Source: Nitrospira japonica (GTDB lineage: Bacteria > Nitrospirota > Nitrospiria > Nitrospirales > Nitrospiraceae). Taken from it: 64,000 nt of DNA. Numbering within the stretch: position 1 is the first letter of the stretch; the number at the start of each line of letters is the position of its first letter. Below the pieces are notes generated by a model. It ran no database searches, was not told where the DNA came from, and saw nothing but the letters and a program-made list of their open reading frames with translations. Location: NCBI RefSeq assembly GCF_900169565.1, contig NZ_LT828648.1:3880501-3944500 (forward strand), written 5' to 3'. Position numbers and translations under genes: made by a program. Shown one piece after another: positions 8,454 to 18,660 of the stretch.

Positions 8454-11126
8454 CTATGCGTCTCCTCTCGAACCGCAATGATATTCTTGCAGCGTTTTGA
8501 TGGCCAATTCCTTCTTGACGACGGCTTCGATACCCATAACCGCCGCACGAGCACCACGCATCGTCGTAAAATAGGCCAGGCCCCTATTCAACGCCTCCCG
8601 CCTGATGGAGAGTGAATCCTGATGGGCGGACGCAGTCCGCACGGTATTGACCACCAACGCCACGTCGCCGTTCTTGATGAAGTCGACGATATGCGGTCTT
8701 CCTTCCGTGACCTTGTGAACGGTCCGAACCTCCACTCCGTGACTGTGAAGATAGGCCGCGGTACCGCTCGTGGCCAGGATGGAGAATCCCAACCGGCGAA
8801 GATGTTTGGCAACATCGAGGGCCGCCGCGCGGTCCCCCTCCTTCACACTGAGGAACGCCATACCTCCACGTGGAAGCATCGCCCCGGCTCCCGCCTGCGA
8901 CTTGGCGTAGGCCCATCCGAAATCCGCGTCGATCCCCATGACCTCACCGGTCGACTTCATCTCGGGCCCCAGCAATACGTCCACTCCCGGAAACTTGTTG
9001 AATGGGAACACCGATTCTTTCACCGACAAGTGAACCGGCGAGGGGGCCTGCATGAAACCGAGTTCCTTGAGACTCTTGCCCAGCATTGTCTTCATCGCGA
9101 GCTTGGCGAGAGGAACTCCGATGGCCTTACTGACGAAGGGAACCGTGCGCGACCCTCTGGGATTGACCTCCAGAACATAAATCCGATCTTCCTTCACGGC
9201 AAACTGGGCATTCATCAAACCGACCACCCCAAGTTCCAAGGCCAGCGCGGTCATTTGACGGCGGATCTCCTCGACGATCGATTCAGTAAGCGAATACGGC
9301 GGCAGCGAGCAGGCCGAGTCGCCGGAATGAACTCCGGCTTCTTCAATGTGCTCCATGATTCCGGCCACCACCACGTTGGCGCCATCGGAGATTGCGTCCG
9401 CATCGACCTCGATCGCGTCGGACAGATACTTGTCGATGAGGACTGGATGCTTGGGCGACGCCTTGACAGCGGAGGCCATGTAGTTCAGCAAACCCGGCTC
9501 GTCATAAACGATCTGCATCGATCGGCCGCCCAGCACATAGGACGGACGGACCATGACCGGATAACTGATTTCGGAAGCCACGCGAATCGCTTCGTCGACG
9601 GATCGGGCGATGCCGCTCTCGGCCTGGCGAAGGCCGAGCGTATTGAGCAGGTCCCGGAAGCGTTCACGATCCTCGGCCCGATCGATGGCGTCCGGACTCG
9701 TCCCCAGGATGCGTACGCCGGCTTTCGACAGGGGCAACGCCAATTTCAACGGCGTCTGTCCGCCGAACTGAAGCACGACGCCGAGTGGCTCCTCGCGAGC
9801 CACGATGTTGAGCACGTCCTCCTCGGTCAACGGCTCGAAATAGAGGCGGTCCGACGTGTCATAGTCCGTGCTGACGGTTTCCGGGTTGCAGTTCACCATG
9901 ATGGTTTCGACGCCTTCATCCCGGAGCGCCATGGCCGCATGCACGCAACAATAGTCGAACTCGATCCCTTGACCGATTCGATTCGGTCCGCCGCCCAAGA
10001 TAATGATTTTCTTGCGACTGGTGGGACGGGCTTCGCATTCCGTTCCGTACGTCGAATAGAGATACGGCGTCTGCGCTTCAAACTCCGCCGCACAGGTATC
10101 GACCCGCTTATAGGTGACGCCGCGATTCCATCCAATGCGTTGAGTTCGCACCGAGGGGACCGGGACACCGATCAATTGGCCGATTCGCTCATCGGAAAAT
10201 CCCAACTCCTTGGCCCGGCGGAGCAAGCCGTCGTCGATCCCCTCGCCCACCGACCCCGCCTGGGAAACAAGCACGGATTCGAATCGGATGAGGTCGCGCA
10301 GCTGTTCAAGAAACCACGGATCGATCCTGGTAAGGGCGAAGAGTTCCTCGTTCGTCAACCCGAGGCGGATGGCATCCGCAACCTGCCACATCCGTTCGGG
10401 CACCGGCGTTCGAAGCTGCTGCTGAATACGCTCGACCGCTCCGCGCCGGTCGAATCCCTCCGGCGTTCCGCGATCCAACCCTAAGCGGGACGCCAGCCCG
10501 TTGAGGTCCAATTCCAAGGAGCGAATGGCCTTTTGCAACGATTCCTTAAAGGTTCTGCCGATCGCCATGACCTCTCCCACCGACTTCATTTGTGTGGTCA
10601 GAGTCGGATCGGCGCCTTTGAACTTCTGGAATGCGAACCGGGGAATCTTCACCACGACGTAGTCGATGGTCGGTTCGAAGGAAGCCTTGGTCACCCCGGT
10701 GATGTCGTTGGTGATCTCGTCCAGCGTGTACCCGACCGCGAGTTTGGCGGCGATTTTGGCGATCGGAAACCCCGTGGCCTTCGAGGCCAATGCAGAACTC
10801 CGGGAGACCCGGGGATTCATCTCGATCACCACCATGGCGCCGTTGTCAGGATTGATGCCGAACTGGATGTTGGAGCCGCCCGTATCGACGCCGATCTCAC
10901 GGATGATCCGCACGGCGGCATTCCTCATGCGCTGGTATTCCTTGTCCGTCAGCGTCATGGTCGGAGCCACGGTGATGCTGTCTCCCGTATGGACACCCAT
11001 GGGATCAAAATTCTCGATCGGACAGACGATGACGACGTTGTCCTTGAGATCCCGCATGACTTCCAGTTCGTACTCTTTCCATCCGATGAGAGACTGCTCG
11101 ATGAGCACCTGCCCCACCGGGCTCAT
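8454..11126 (-). CDS. carB: carbamoyl-phosphate synthase large subunit, C-terminal portion (frameshifted gene)
   Basis: This is the bulk of CarB, which makes carbamoyl phosphate from bicarbonate, ammonia and two ATP for pyrimidines and arginine. It covers the end of the first ATP-grasp half ([28 protein letters not shown]), the oligomerisation domain, the second ATP-grasp half ([28 protein letters not shown]) and the MGS-like C-terminal domain ([14 protein letters not shown]). The first Met in this frame is at 11126, but homology runs upstream to 11171 ([14 protein letters not shown]), where it joins the other frame. The stop is two bases before greA. No start signal supports independent translation, so this is one half of a broken carB. 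Confidence 0.9.
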   Translation of the reverse strand: MSPVGQVLIEQSLIGWKEYELEVMRDLKDNVVIVCPIENFDPMGVHTGDSITVAPTMTLTDKEYQRMRNAAVRIIREIGVDTGGSNIQFGINPDNGAMVVIEMNPRVSRSSALASKATGFPIAKIAAKLAVGYTLDEITNDITGVTKASFEPTIDYVVVKIPRFAFQKFKGADPTLTTQMKSVGEVMAIGRTFKESLQKAIRSLELDLNGLASRLGLDRGTPEGFDRRGAVERIQQQLRTPVPERMWQVADAIRLGLTNEELFALTRIDPWFLEQLRDLIRFESVLVSQAGSVGEGIDDGLLRRAKELGFSDERIGQLIGVPVPSVRTQRIGWNRGVTYKRVDTCAAEFEAQTPYLYSTYGTECEARPTSRKKIIILGGGPNRIGQGIEFDYCCVHAAMALRDEGVETIMVNCNPETVSTDYDTSDRLYFEPLTEEDVLNIVAREEPLGVVLQFGGQTPLKLALPLSKAGVRILGTSPDAIDRAEDRERFRDLLNTLGLRQAESGIARSVDEAIRVASEISYPVMVRPSYVLGGRSMQIVYDEPGLLNYMASAVKASPKHPVLIDKYLSDAIEVDADAISDGANVVVAGIMEHIEEAGVHSGDSACSLPPYSLTESIVEEIRRQMTALALELGVVGLMNAQFAVKEDRIYVLEVNPRGSRTVPFVSKAIGVPLAKLAMKTMLGKSLKELGFMQAPSPVHLSVKESVFPFNKFPGVDVLLGPEMKSTGEVMGIDADFGWAYAKSQAGAGAMLPRGGMAFLSVKEGDRAAALDVAKHLRRLGFSILATSGTAAYLHSHGVEVRTVHKVTEGRPHIVDFIKNGDVALVVNTVRTASAHQDSLSIRREALNRGLAYFTTMRGARAAVMGIEAVVKKELAIKTLQEYHCGSRGDA

Positions 11127-11683
11127 CGCCAGCGCCCACTCGATGAGTTTTTCGAACTCCTCCCGGTTGTAGACGGACGAATGATCGCGGGAAATCCGAC
11201 GGAGTCCAAGACACGGACGGCTTCATCGCGATTGTGAGCGGTTCCGCTCTCCGGAACCTTTAATCCGATCCGTTGCATCGCCTGCTTGAACGCGTCCCGG
11301 TCTTCGGCCTTGTGAATCGCCTCGGCGGAGGCGCCGATGAGCTTGACCCCGAACTTTTCCAGGGTTCCGCGCTTAACCAGGCCCATCGTGATGTTCAACG
11401 CCGTCTGTCCTCCCATGGTCGGAAGGAGGGCATCGGGCCGTTCCCGTTCGATGACCTTCTCGACGACGTCCACGGTGATCGGCTCGACGTACGTCCTGTC
11501 GGCCAGTTCGGGATCGGTCATAATAGTGGCCGGATTGCTGTTGATGAGGACGACGCGAAACCCCTCCTCCTTCAATGCCTTGCACGCCTGCGTGCCGGAG
11601 TAATCAAATTCGCATGCTTGTCCTATCACGATCGGACCTGATCCGATCAGCAACACCGTGCGGATATCGGTACGTTTCGGCAT
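11123..11683 (-). CDS. carB: carbamoyl-phosphate synthase large subunit, N-terminal fragment (frameshifted gene)
   Basis: Beginning [22 protein letters not shown], this is the classical CarB N-terminus. It continues colinearly through [12 protein letters not shown] and [12 protein letters not shown] to FPAIIRPS at about 11172. There the 11 residues that hold the glycine-rich ATP loop in other CarB proteins (FT-x-GG-x-GGGIA) are missing. The frame slips and the product ends after 18 unrelated residues at 11123. The ATG at 11683 is chosen over the TTG at 11695 because it matches family starts; the M48 protease stop is only a few bases upstream. Either a true pseudogene or an assembly deletion. 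Confidence 0.9.
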   Translation of the reverse strand: MPKRTDIRTVLLIGSGPIVIGQACEFDYSGTQACKALKEEGFRVVLINSNPATIMTDPELADRTYVEPITVDVVEKVIERERPDALLPTMGGQTALNITMGLVKRGTLEKFGVKLIGASAEAIHKAEDRDAFKQAMQRIGLKVPESGTAHNRDEAVRVLDSVGFPAIIRPSTTGRSSKNSSSGRWR

Positions 11684-11691
11684 ATGAATGA

Positions 11692-12675
11692 TCAACTGGT
11701 TTTCGGCATCGGGCCGATGGAAGGTTTATAGGGCGCGGGAGCCGGCGTCGTCTTTCCGGTGGCTCCGTGGTAATACTGCATGGTCTCGGGCATCCATGCT
11801 TCGATCTGGTTCATCCGGGTCACGTCCGACGGATGCGTCGAGAGAAATTCCGGAATGGCGTGCTGCGAGCGAAAACAGAGCTTATCGATCATCTGCCTGG
11901 GGCATCCGCTCATCCGTTCCCAGAACGGAACCGCCTCATGCGGATCGTATCCCGCCTGTGCCATCAGCCTCAGGCCGATGTAGTCGGCCTCGGATTCCTG
12001 CTTGCGGTTGAACGGCAGCGACACGTTGACGCCATAGGCGCCGAGCAACCCCTGAATGGCCGCGCCACTGGAATGACCGGAGGCCGCTGCGCCCAACGCA
12101 CCAAGTTGTGCGATCTGATCGATGATGCTTCGGCTCATTCGTTCGACCCCGTGGCGCTGCAGCGCATGGGCGATTTCGTGTCCCATCACGGTCGCCATGC
12201 CGGCATCGTTCTTGGTGTGTTTCAAGATGCCCGTAAACACGGCGACTTTGCCTCCGGGAAGACAAAAGGCGTTCACCATCTTGTCGTCGTCAATGAGGGC
12301 GAACTCCCATTGATACTCGGGCTTGTTCGTCACTTCGGCGATTTTCTTTCCTACTCGCTGCACGAGATCGTTCTTCTCGGGGTCGTCGCTCAATCGCGCC
12401 TGACGCAAGACCTCGCGATACGCACTCATCCCAAACTCCAGTTCCTTTTCCTCGGAAAAGAAGATCAGCTGATCACGCGCAGTGCCCGGCGCGCGATAAC
12501 AACCGCTCAGGCTGCCCATCAGGCCGCTCCATGCGCCCATTCCGAGCGCGGCATAGAGTCCCATCGCTCCGCGCACGCCCAGAGCCAACATGGTGCGACG
12601 ACCGACCGGCGCGGCAAGCGCGCGCTCGACCAAAGTCCCTAGCTGCTCCTCTCCCTGTGCCTGCAGCATTCCCAT
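11692..12675 (-). CDS. M48-family metalloprotease, probable lipoprotein
   Basis: Periplasmic or membrane-anchored zinc protease of the Oma1/BepA/LoiP type, involved in envelope protein quality control. The N-terminus contains a twin-arginine-like GRRTMLALG followed by a long hydrophobic stretch and a lipobox LSGC (Cys59). The zinc site HEIAH is at 166-170, with the third ligand in ESEADYIGL about 65 residues later. The 327-residue length suits a single M48 domain without TPRs. The start is set at ATG 12675, seven bases after the sppA stop; ATG 12669 is equally possible. It sits between sppA and carB, so a protease pair is embedded in the pyrimidine operon. Confidence 0.88.
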   Translation of the reverse strand: MGMLQAQGEEQLGTLVERALAAPVGRRTMLALGVRGAMGLYAALGMGAWSGLMGSLSGCYRAPGTARDQLIFFSEEKELEFGMSAYREVLRQARLSDDPEKNDLVQRVGKKIAEVTNKPEYQWEFALIDDDKMVNAFCLPGGKVAVFTGILKHTKNDAGMATVMGHEIAHALQRHGVERMSRSIIDQIAQLGALGAAASGHSSGAAIQGLLGAYGVNVSLPFNRKQESEADYIGLRLMAQAGYDPHEAVPFWERMSGCPRQMIDKLCFRSQHAIPEFLSTHPSDVTRMNQIEAWMPETMQYYHGATGKTTPAPAPYKPSIGPMPKTS

Positions 12676-12682
12676 TGGTTCG

Positions 12683-13669
12683 TCACGGCATCCACAGATA
12701 CATGAATTGGGGCGTCCCTCCCCGCACCATGGAGAGCAGATCGATATTGGCCAGGCTGGCAAAGCCCGACCCCGTCCCCTGCAGAGCATGGGAATAGATA
12801 TTGTTCTGATATTCTCCGGGACGCCGGTAGGTGACAACCCGCGCTTCCTTCAAACCGGCTTTTTTCTTGGCCTGTTCGATGGCTTCTTCCAGATAGCCGA
12901 TATCGTCGACCAAGCCCGCTGCTTTGGCCTGCTCTCCCGAGTAGATTCGTCCGTCGGCCAGTTTCTTGATCTGCTCCGCTGAAAGGTTCGGCCGACCTTC
13001 CTGCACCACCGTCAGAAACCGCTGATAGAATGAATCGATGACACTCTGAAAGATGGCTTTCTCCTCCGGGGTCATCATGCGAAACGGCGATCCCATATCT
13101 TTCCTGGGACCGGAGGTAATGGCGTTCGCTTCCACTCCGACCTTCTCCAACAAGCCCCGGGCGTTGACCGTCAGCATGATCACTCCGATGCTGCCGGTCA
13201 CGGTCGAAGGGTGAACCAGCACGGAATCCCCTGCCATGGCCAGATAGTATCCGCCGGACGCCGCGACATCCATCATGGAGATGACGACCGGAACCCTCTT
13301 GGCCGCTTTGAACGTCTTGAGCTCATGGTACAGGATGTCCGAGGCCGTCACTGTTCCTCCCGGGCTGTTGACGCGCACGACCACCGCCTTCACCTTGTCG
13401 TCCTTGGCCGCCCTGGAAAGCTCCTCTTTAAACGTCGCCAGCATATTGGGCTGAGGAATGATACCGTCTCGGTCCTGAGAGGCGATGACCCCGGATAGAT
13501 CGAGCAGCAGCACTTTTCCGTCGCCTGTGCCGCTGAGAACCGTCTCCTGCACCGGACCGGGAGGCTGAATGAGATTCACGGTAATGCAGCCTGACAGGGA
13601 CAGCATCGCCCCCGCGATACAGAAGCGCACGGCACCTTTCACGGTACGTTGATAGAGCTTATGAGCCAT
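12683..13669 (-). CDS. sppA: signal peptide peptidase SppA (S49 family), lipoprotein form
   Basis: Membrane-bound serine protease that degrades cleaved signal peptides. The 328-residue short form starts MAHKLYQ and has a hydrophobic segment ending in lipobox LSGC (Cys28). The S49 core includes [14 protein letters not shown] and [12 protein letters not shown] with the nucleophile Ser, then [10 protein letters not shown] and [17 protein letters not shown]. The ATG at 13669 lies inside the end of carA (11-base overlap), implying coupling. An upstream extension of the frame lies in carA and is ignored. Confidence 0.92.
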   Translation of the reverse strand: MAHKLYQRTVKGAVRFCIAGAMLSLSGCITVNLIQPPGPVQETVLSGTGDGKVLLLDLSGVIASQDRDGIIPQPNMLATFKEELSRAAKDDKVKAVVVRVNSPGGTVTASDILYHELKTFKAAKRVPVVISMMDVAASGGYYLAMAGDSVLVHPSTVTGSIGVIMLTVNARGLLEKVGVEANAITSGPRKDMGSPFRMMTPEEKAIFQSVIDSFYQRFLTVVQEGRPNLSAEQIKKLADGRIYSGEQAKAAGLVDDIGYLEEAIEQAKKKAGLKEARVVTYRRPGEYQNNIYSHALQGTGSGFASLANIDLLSMVRGGTPQFMYLWMP

Positions 13670-14834
13670 ATGATTTCTCCATGACGCCCACGAAATCCTC
13701 AAACAAATAGGCCGAATCATGCGGCCCGGGAGAGGCTTCCGGATGGTATTGTACCGAAAAGACCGGCTGCTCCACACAGGCAAGGCCTTCGACCGATTGA
13801 TCGTTCAAACTCACATGGGTTACCGCCACCCTGCCGAATACGGTCTCGACGACCGGCGGCGGTTCTGACACCGCGGTCTGTCTTGCGGAGACCTGAACGG
13901 CAAAATTGTGGTTTTGGGACGAGATCTCGACCTTTCTCGTGCGCAGATCCATCACCGGATGATTTGCGCCATGATGGCCGAACTTCAGTTTATAGGTCTT
14001 GAGTCCCATGGCGAGGCCGAGAATCTGATGACCCAGACAGATGCCGAAAATCGGACGACGCCCGATCAAACTCCTCACCGCCTCGATGGCATAGGGCACG
14101 CCTTCGGGATCGCCCGGACCATTCGACAAAAAGATTCCGTCCGGCTTGAGCGCCTCGACGTCCTCAGCCGTCGTCGAGGCCGGAACGACCGTGACGTCGC
14201 ATCCGACGTCGACCAGACGGCGCAGAATATTCTGCTTCACCCCGAAATCATAGGCGACGACTTTCCATCGCCGGCTCGACCTCGCCCGCCGGTCGTCGAG
14301 CGACGGCGCCCACTCTCCGGATCCGTGAGCCCATTGATACGCTCGCGCGCAGGTCACCGCCGCAGCCAGATCGACGCCCACAATTCCGGGAGCGTGTTTG
14401 GCTTTTTCGACCGCACCCGCTTCGCTGGCTGCACCGTGAGTAATCACGCCGGGCTGGGAACCGTGCTGCCGGAGGTGTCTCGTCAACGCGCGGGTATCCA
14501 GTCCCTCGATGGCCACGACCTTGGCCGCCTGGAGATACTCGTGGAGTTGCTGACGGCTGCGCCAATTGCTGCTGAGGACGCTCCCCTCCTTGATGACGAA
14601 CCCTTCCGCCCAAATCCGGCGTGACTCGACGTCGTCGGGCGTCAGACCGTAATTCCCGATGTGCGGAGACGTCATCGTGATGATCTGCCCCTTGTACGAA
14701 GGATCGGTCAGTACCTCCTGATACCCGGTCATCGCGGTGTTGAACACCACTTCACCGGCGGTGTCCCCTTCATACCCCAGCGCCTGTCCTTCGAACACCG
14801 CTCCGTCCGCCAAAGCCAGCAGCGCCCTGCTCAT
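13659..14834 (-). CDS. carA: carbamoyl-phosphate synthase small subunit (glutamine amidotransferase)
   Basis: Hydrolyses glutamine to feed ammonia to CarB. The 391 residues contain the N-terminal CarA domain ([30 protein letters not shown]) and a class I amidotransferase domain with nucleophile Cys in [16 protein letters not shown] and the His/Glu pair in [11 protein letters not shown] are also present. The ATG at 14834 overlaps the stop of the DUF4149 gene as ATGA; a long open frame upstream is spurious. All catalytic residues are intact, in contrast to the damaged carB. Confidence 0.95.
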   Translation of the reverse strand: MSRALLALADGAVFEGQALGYEGDTAGEVVFNTAMTGYQEVLTDPSYKGQIITMTSPHIGNYGLTPDDVESRRIWAEGFVIKEGSVLSSNWRSRQQLHEYLQAAKVVAIEGLDTRALTRHLRQHGSQPGVITHGAASEAGAVEKAKHAPGIVGVDLAAAVTCARAYQWAHGSGEWAPSLDDRRARSSRRWKVVAYDFGVKQNILRRLVDVGCDVTVVPASTTAEDVEALKPDGIFLSNGPGDPEGVPYAIEAVRSLIGRRPIFGICLGHQILGLAMGLKTYKLKFGHHGANHPVMDLRTRKVEISSQNHNFAVQVSARQTAVSEPPPVVETVFGRVAVTHVSLNDQSVEGLACVEQPVFSVQYHPEASPGPHDSAYLFEDFVGVMEKSYGS

Positions 14835-15388
14835 ACTTGTGACTCCCGTCTGGAGACCAGCCGCGTGACTTTCATAGCCAGAAGCGCGATGCCCAGCCCC
14901 ATGTTTATCATGTAGAGAGAGCGGACCGGCATATGCAACCGAAAAAACGCCTCGAAGGCAGCCTTCCGAGCCTGTTCGTCCTTCACGGCAAACGCCTCCG
15001 CTTGAAGCGCCGCAGCCTGCGGGTGCAGCACCAGGACGATCACGCACAGCAGGATGCCCATCAGCGTCAGCAGCACGACCTCGAGCCGGCTCACGCTCAC
15101 CGCCGGATGACCGCTCCACTGGCGGCAGACCGCGATGGCCACCAACAAGGCCATGGCCACGACCACCAATCGGTTGTACCCTTCAAATGCCCTGGTAAGC
15201 AAAAATCCTCCCGAGTCTTGGCCGCCCAGCGTATTGAAGACCGCCGGGATCACCGCGCCGATCAAGACGATCAATCCGCCGACCCACGTGGCCAGTGCAA
15301 GCAGCTCCAACGTCAGTCCGCACAGCAACCCCCGATACACCCACCGATTCACCGTATCGACCGGCTGATGAAGGCCCCGACAAGACAC
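14831..15388 (-). CDS. DUF4149-type membrane protein
   Basis: A 185-residue protein with four hydrophobic segments (about residues 22-48, 70-86, 100-122 and 155-172). The N-terminal [17 protein letters not shown] segment is typical of DUF4149 proteins, whose function is unknown. The start is GTG at 15388, with GGAG a few bases upstream; no ATG is available before the first membrane segment. It is placed between pyrC (120 bases upstream) and carA (ATGA overlap), so it is co-transcribed with pyrimidine genes, but nothing in the sequence ties it to the pathway. Confidence 0.7.
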   Translation of the reverse strand: MSCRGLHQPVDTVNRWVYRGLLCGLTLELLALATWVGGLIVLIGAVIPAVFNTLGGQDSGGFLLTRAFEGYNRLVVVAMALLVAIAVCRQWSGHPAVSVSRLEVVLLTLMGILLCVIVLVLHPQAAALQAEAFAVKDEQARKAAFEAFFRLHMPVRSLYMINMGLGIALLAMKVTRLVSRRESQV

Positions 15389-15508
15389 CGGCTCCGATTC
15401 CTGTTCATTCGATGCGTGACTCCACTATATGAGGCCGGTGCATGGTTGCCGCCGAGCGTGGCATCGCCTGTATGACGGCTCACCGCGCATCGCATCATCC
15501 ACCGGCCG

Positions 15509-16786
15509 CTATGACTCCGTGTCGAATGCGATCTTCCCTCCGACAATCGTCGTACAGACGCGCCCCTTCACTTTCCATCCGGCAAACGGCGTATTTCGGC
15601 TTTTCGAGCGAAACTTGATCGGATCCACTTCCCACTGGGCTTGAGAATCGACAATCGTCACATCGGCATCGGCCCCGACCGCCAGCGTCCCTTTTTTGAG
15701 ACCGAACGCAGCCGCCGGGGCGGTGCTCAGCTTGGCCACCGCGTCCTCGAGCGTCAGGACGCCCTCTTCGACAAGCGCCAAGGTCAGAGACAGAGCCGTC
15801 TCCAATCCCACGATGCCGAACGGCGCTTCCGTGAACCCTTGCTGCTTCTCCTGTGTGGCATGCGGAGCGTGATCGGTGGCAATAACGTCGATGGTACCGT
15901 CGCGCAATCCCTGCTTGATCGCCTGGACATCTTTCCAGGTTCGAAGGGGAGGATTCATCTTCGCACAGGTGTCATACCCGCGGACAGATTCCTCGGTGAT
16001 CGTGAAGTGATGCGGACAGGCTTCCGCCGTCACGCGAATTCCACGCGCTTTGGCCTCACGGACCATGCGGACGGATCCTTCCGTGCTGATATGAGCCAGA
16101 TGCAGCCGCGCGCCGGTCAACTCGGCCAACGCAACGTTCCTGGCCACCATAACGTCTTCTGCCGCCGAGGGAATGCCGGGGAGTCCCAGTTCGGTGGAAA
16201 TGAGCCCCTCGTTCATGCAGCCGCCCTCGGCCAGGTGGAGATCTTCGCAATGGTCCACGACCGGTATGTCGAACGCCAAGGCATACTCCATGGCTCGCCG
16301 CATGACCAGACTGTTCATCACAGGTTTCCCGTCGTCGGAGATCGCCACACAGCCCGCGCGCCGCAGATCGCCGATTTCCGCCAACTCTTTGCCTTCCGAG
16401 CCCTTGGTAATGGCTCCGATCGGCAGCACGTTGGCTAACCCGGCCGCCCTCGCCCGCTCGAGCATAAACTCGGTAATGGCTTGATTATCATTGACTGGAT
16501 TCGTATTGGGCATACAGCACACCGTGGTGAAACCACCGGCCACGGCAGCGGCCGCACCGCTCTGGATGGTTTCCTTGTACTCAAAGCCCGGCTCTCGAAA
16601 ATGCACATGGAGGTCCACGAACCCTGGGACCACCAGCCGCCCCTTGGCTGAAATCTTCTTGGCATGGAGCGGAGCGTCAAGCGCCGATCCCAGCGCGGCA
16701 ATACGTCCCTGGTTGATCAAGACATCGCCTACGCCGTTGTATCGTCCGGGGTCGATGATGTGTCCGCCGGTGATGAATATCGTCAC
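15509..16786 (-). CDS. pyrC: dihydroorotase
   Basis: Zinc amidohydrolase that cyclises carbamoyl-aspartate in pyrimidine synthesis. The 425-residue class I type has metal ligands in DLHVHFREPG (His60, His62), the VVDHCEDLHLAEGG block, the LAHISTEGSV block and DVIATDHAPH with the catalytic Asp. The GTG at 16786 is the start, preceded by a good GAGGAG at the right distance. The ATG further upstream in frame would add 15 residues without family support. It follows pyrB by 77 bases. Confidence 0.94.
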   Translation of the reverse strand: MTIFITGGHIIDPGRYNGVGDVLINQGRIAALGSALDAPLHAKKISAKGRLVVPGFVDLHVHFREPGFEYKETIQSGAAAAVAGGFTTVCCMPNTNPVNDNQAITEFMLERARAAGLANVLPIGAITKGSEGKELAEIGDLRRAGCVAISDDGKPVMNSLVMRRAMEYALAFDIPVVDHCEDLHLAEGGCMNEGLISTELGLPGIPSAAEDVMVARNVALAELTGARLHLAHISTEGSVRMVREAKARGIRVTAEACPHHFTITEESVRGYDTCAKMNPPLRTWKDVQAIKQGLRDGTIDVIATDHAPHATQEKQQGFTEAPFGIVGLETALSLTLALVEEGVLTLEDAVAKLSTAPAAAFGLKKGTLAVGADADVTIVDSQAQWEVDPIKFRSKSRNTPFAGWKVKGRVCTTIVGGKIAFDTES

Positions 16787-16863
16787 GTCAATCTCCTCAG
16801 TGTTCCTATCTCGTCTCTCGTCGATTCTCACGCTTCGCCTTCCGTGAGTCAGGCGTCATTCGG

Positions 16864-17784
16864 TCAGTTCGCCCCCGACAGGAGGTAGAGGATGCCCATC
16901 CGAACCGCCACGCCATTGGCCACTTGATCAAGAATGACCGATGAAAGACTGTCGGCGACTTCCGGCGCAATTTCCACGCCGCGATTGATGGGACCGGGGT
17001 GCATGACGATTGCTCCCGGATCGGCCAACTTGACCCGTTCACCCGTCAAACCAAAGAGCCGTGCATATTCGCGAATCGTGGGGAACAGCGCCCGCCCCTG
17101 CCGTTCCAGCTGCAGTCTCAACATCATGATCACCTGCACACCGGCGAGTCCTTCGTCCAAATTACGGTACACCCGCGCCCCCAGCCGCTCCACTCCCCAG
17201 GGCATCATGGTCGGCGGACCGATGAGCCGCACCTCCGCCCCCAACTTCGACAGCGCGTAGATGTTGGAGCGAGCCACGCGGCTGTGGGCGACGTCGCCGA
17301 CGATCGCGACCTTGAGGCCCTCGAACGACAATCCGCGCTGGCGGATGGTGTAGAGGTCGAGCAGCGCTTGAGTCGGATGTTCGTGCCATCCGTCGCCTGC
17401 GTTGATCACGGATGACTTCACCCCTCGCGCCAGCGCTTCGGCCGCGCCGGCCGACGGGTGGCGTAAGACGATGATGTCCGCCTGCATCGCCTCGATGTTA
17501 CGGGCGGTATCGAGCAACGTTTCACCCTTGACCACGCTGCTCGACGAAGGAGAAAAATTGATCACGTCGGCGCTGAGGCGTTTCGCGGCCAATTCGAACG
17601 ACGTCCTCGTTCTCGTGCTGGGTTCAAAAAACAGATTGACGACGGTTCGGCCCCGCAACGCAGGGACCTTTTTGATCTCCCGCCCGGTCACTTCCTTGAA
17701 GGAATCCGCGGTATCGAGGATGAGGGTGATTTCCTCGACTGACAAGGGCGCCAGACTGAGCAAGTCCTTGCGTTTAAGGCTCAT
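16864..17784 (-). CDS. pyrB: aspartate carbamoyltransferase catalytic chain
   Basis: Condenses carbamoyl phosphate with aspartate, the committed step of pyrimidine synthesis. The 306-residue protein has the carbamoyl-phosphate site [13 protein letters not shown] (Ser56-Thr57-Arg58-Thr59), the [11 protein letters not shown] motif and the aspartate-domain block [17 protein letters not shown]. The ATG at 17784 has an excellent AGGAGG five bases upstream. It lies 72 bases downstream of pyrR, and no regulatory chain (pyrI) is present. Confidence 0.96.
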   Translation of the reverse strand: MSLKRKDLLSLAPLSVEEITLILDTADSFKEVTGREIKKVPALRGRTVVNLFFEPSTRTRTSFELAAKRLSADVINFSPSSSSVVKGETLLDTARNIEAMQADIIVLRHPSAGAAEALARGVKSSVINAGDGWHEHPTQALLDLYTIRQRGLSFEGLKVAIVGDVAHSRVARSNIYALSKLGAEVRLIGPPTMMPWGVERLGARVYRNLDEGLAGVQVIMMLRLQLERQGRALFPTIREYARLFGLTGERVKLADPGAIVMHPGPINRGVEIAPEVADSLSSVILDQVANGVAVRMGILYLLSGAN

Positions 17785-17856
17785 ACGTCCCTCCTGCACG
17801 GGAATGCGTCACGGCCCCATGTCCTCTCTTGACCAGAATCGCCCACGGCACGGATC

Positions 17857-18501
<645 letters not shown>

Positions 18502-18535
18502 TCATGTCCTGCTCCTTGCTCACCTCGCAGGATGA
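18502..18535 (-). promoter_or_regulatory. PyrR-binding-loop-like RNA element (anti-antiterminator)
   Basis: The transcript contains CAUCCUGCGAGGUG, which agrees with the Bacillus PyrR site consensus ARUCCNGNGAGGYU at 12 of 14 positions. It is flanked by UCAU..CCUG and CAGG..AUGA arms that can pair with a two-base bulge. It lies about 40 bases upstream of the terminator. Binding by the adjacent pyrR product is inferred. Confidence 0.65.
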
Positions 18536-18552
18536 GCATTAAAGGTTTCGGC

Positions 18553-18582
18553 ATCTTACCGAGCTTCGCGGAAGACTGTCAA
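18553..18582 (-). promoter_or_regulatory. Promoter of the pyr operon
   Basis: TTGACA (18582-18577), an 18-base spacer and TAAGAT (18558-18553) on the minus strand. The predicted start near 18546 places the PyrR-like site and the terminator in the 5' leader of about 130 bases. Confidence 0.72.
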
Positions 18583-18660
18583 GACAAGACCGGGGTTAAG
18601 GGACGCGCGTGAGGCTCATTCGCACACAAGTCCTTTCAACGTATTGACAAGGCCGCGGCT

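Noticed and set aside
8622-10484. 620-codon open frame on the plus strand across carB
   Set aside because: It is an antisense shadow of the highly conserved carB coding frame; the translation is Arg/His-rich without any domain pattern.
13659-15119. 486-codon reading of carA
   Set aside because: The first 95 codons overlap the DUF4149 gene in another frame and show no CarA homology.
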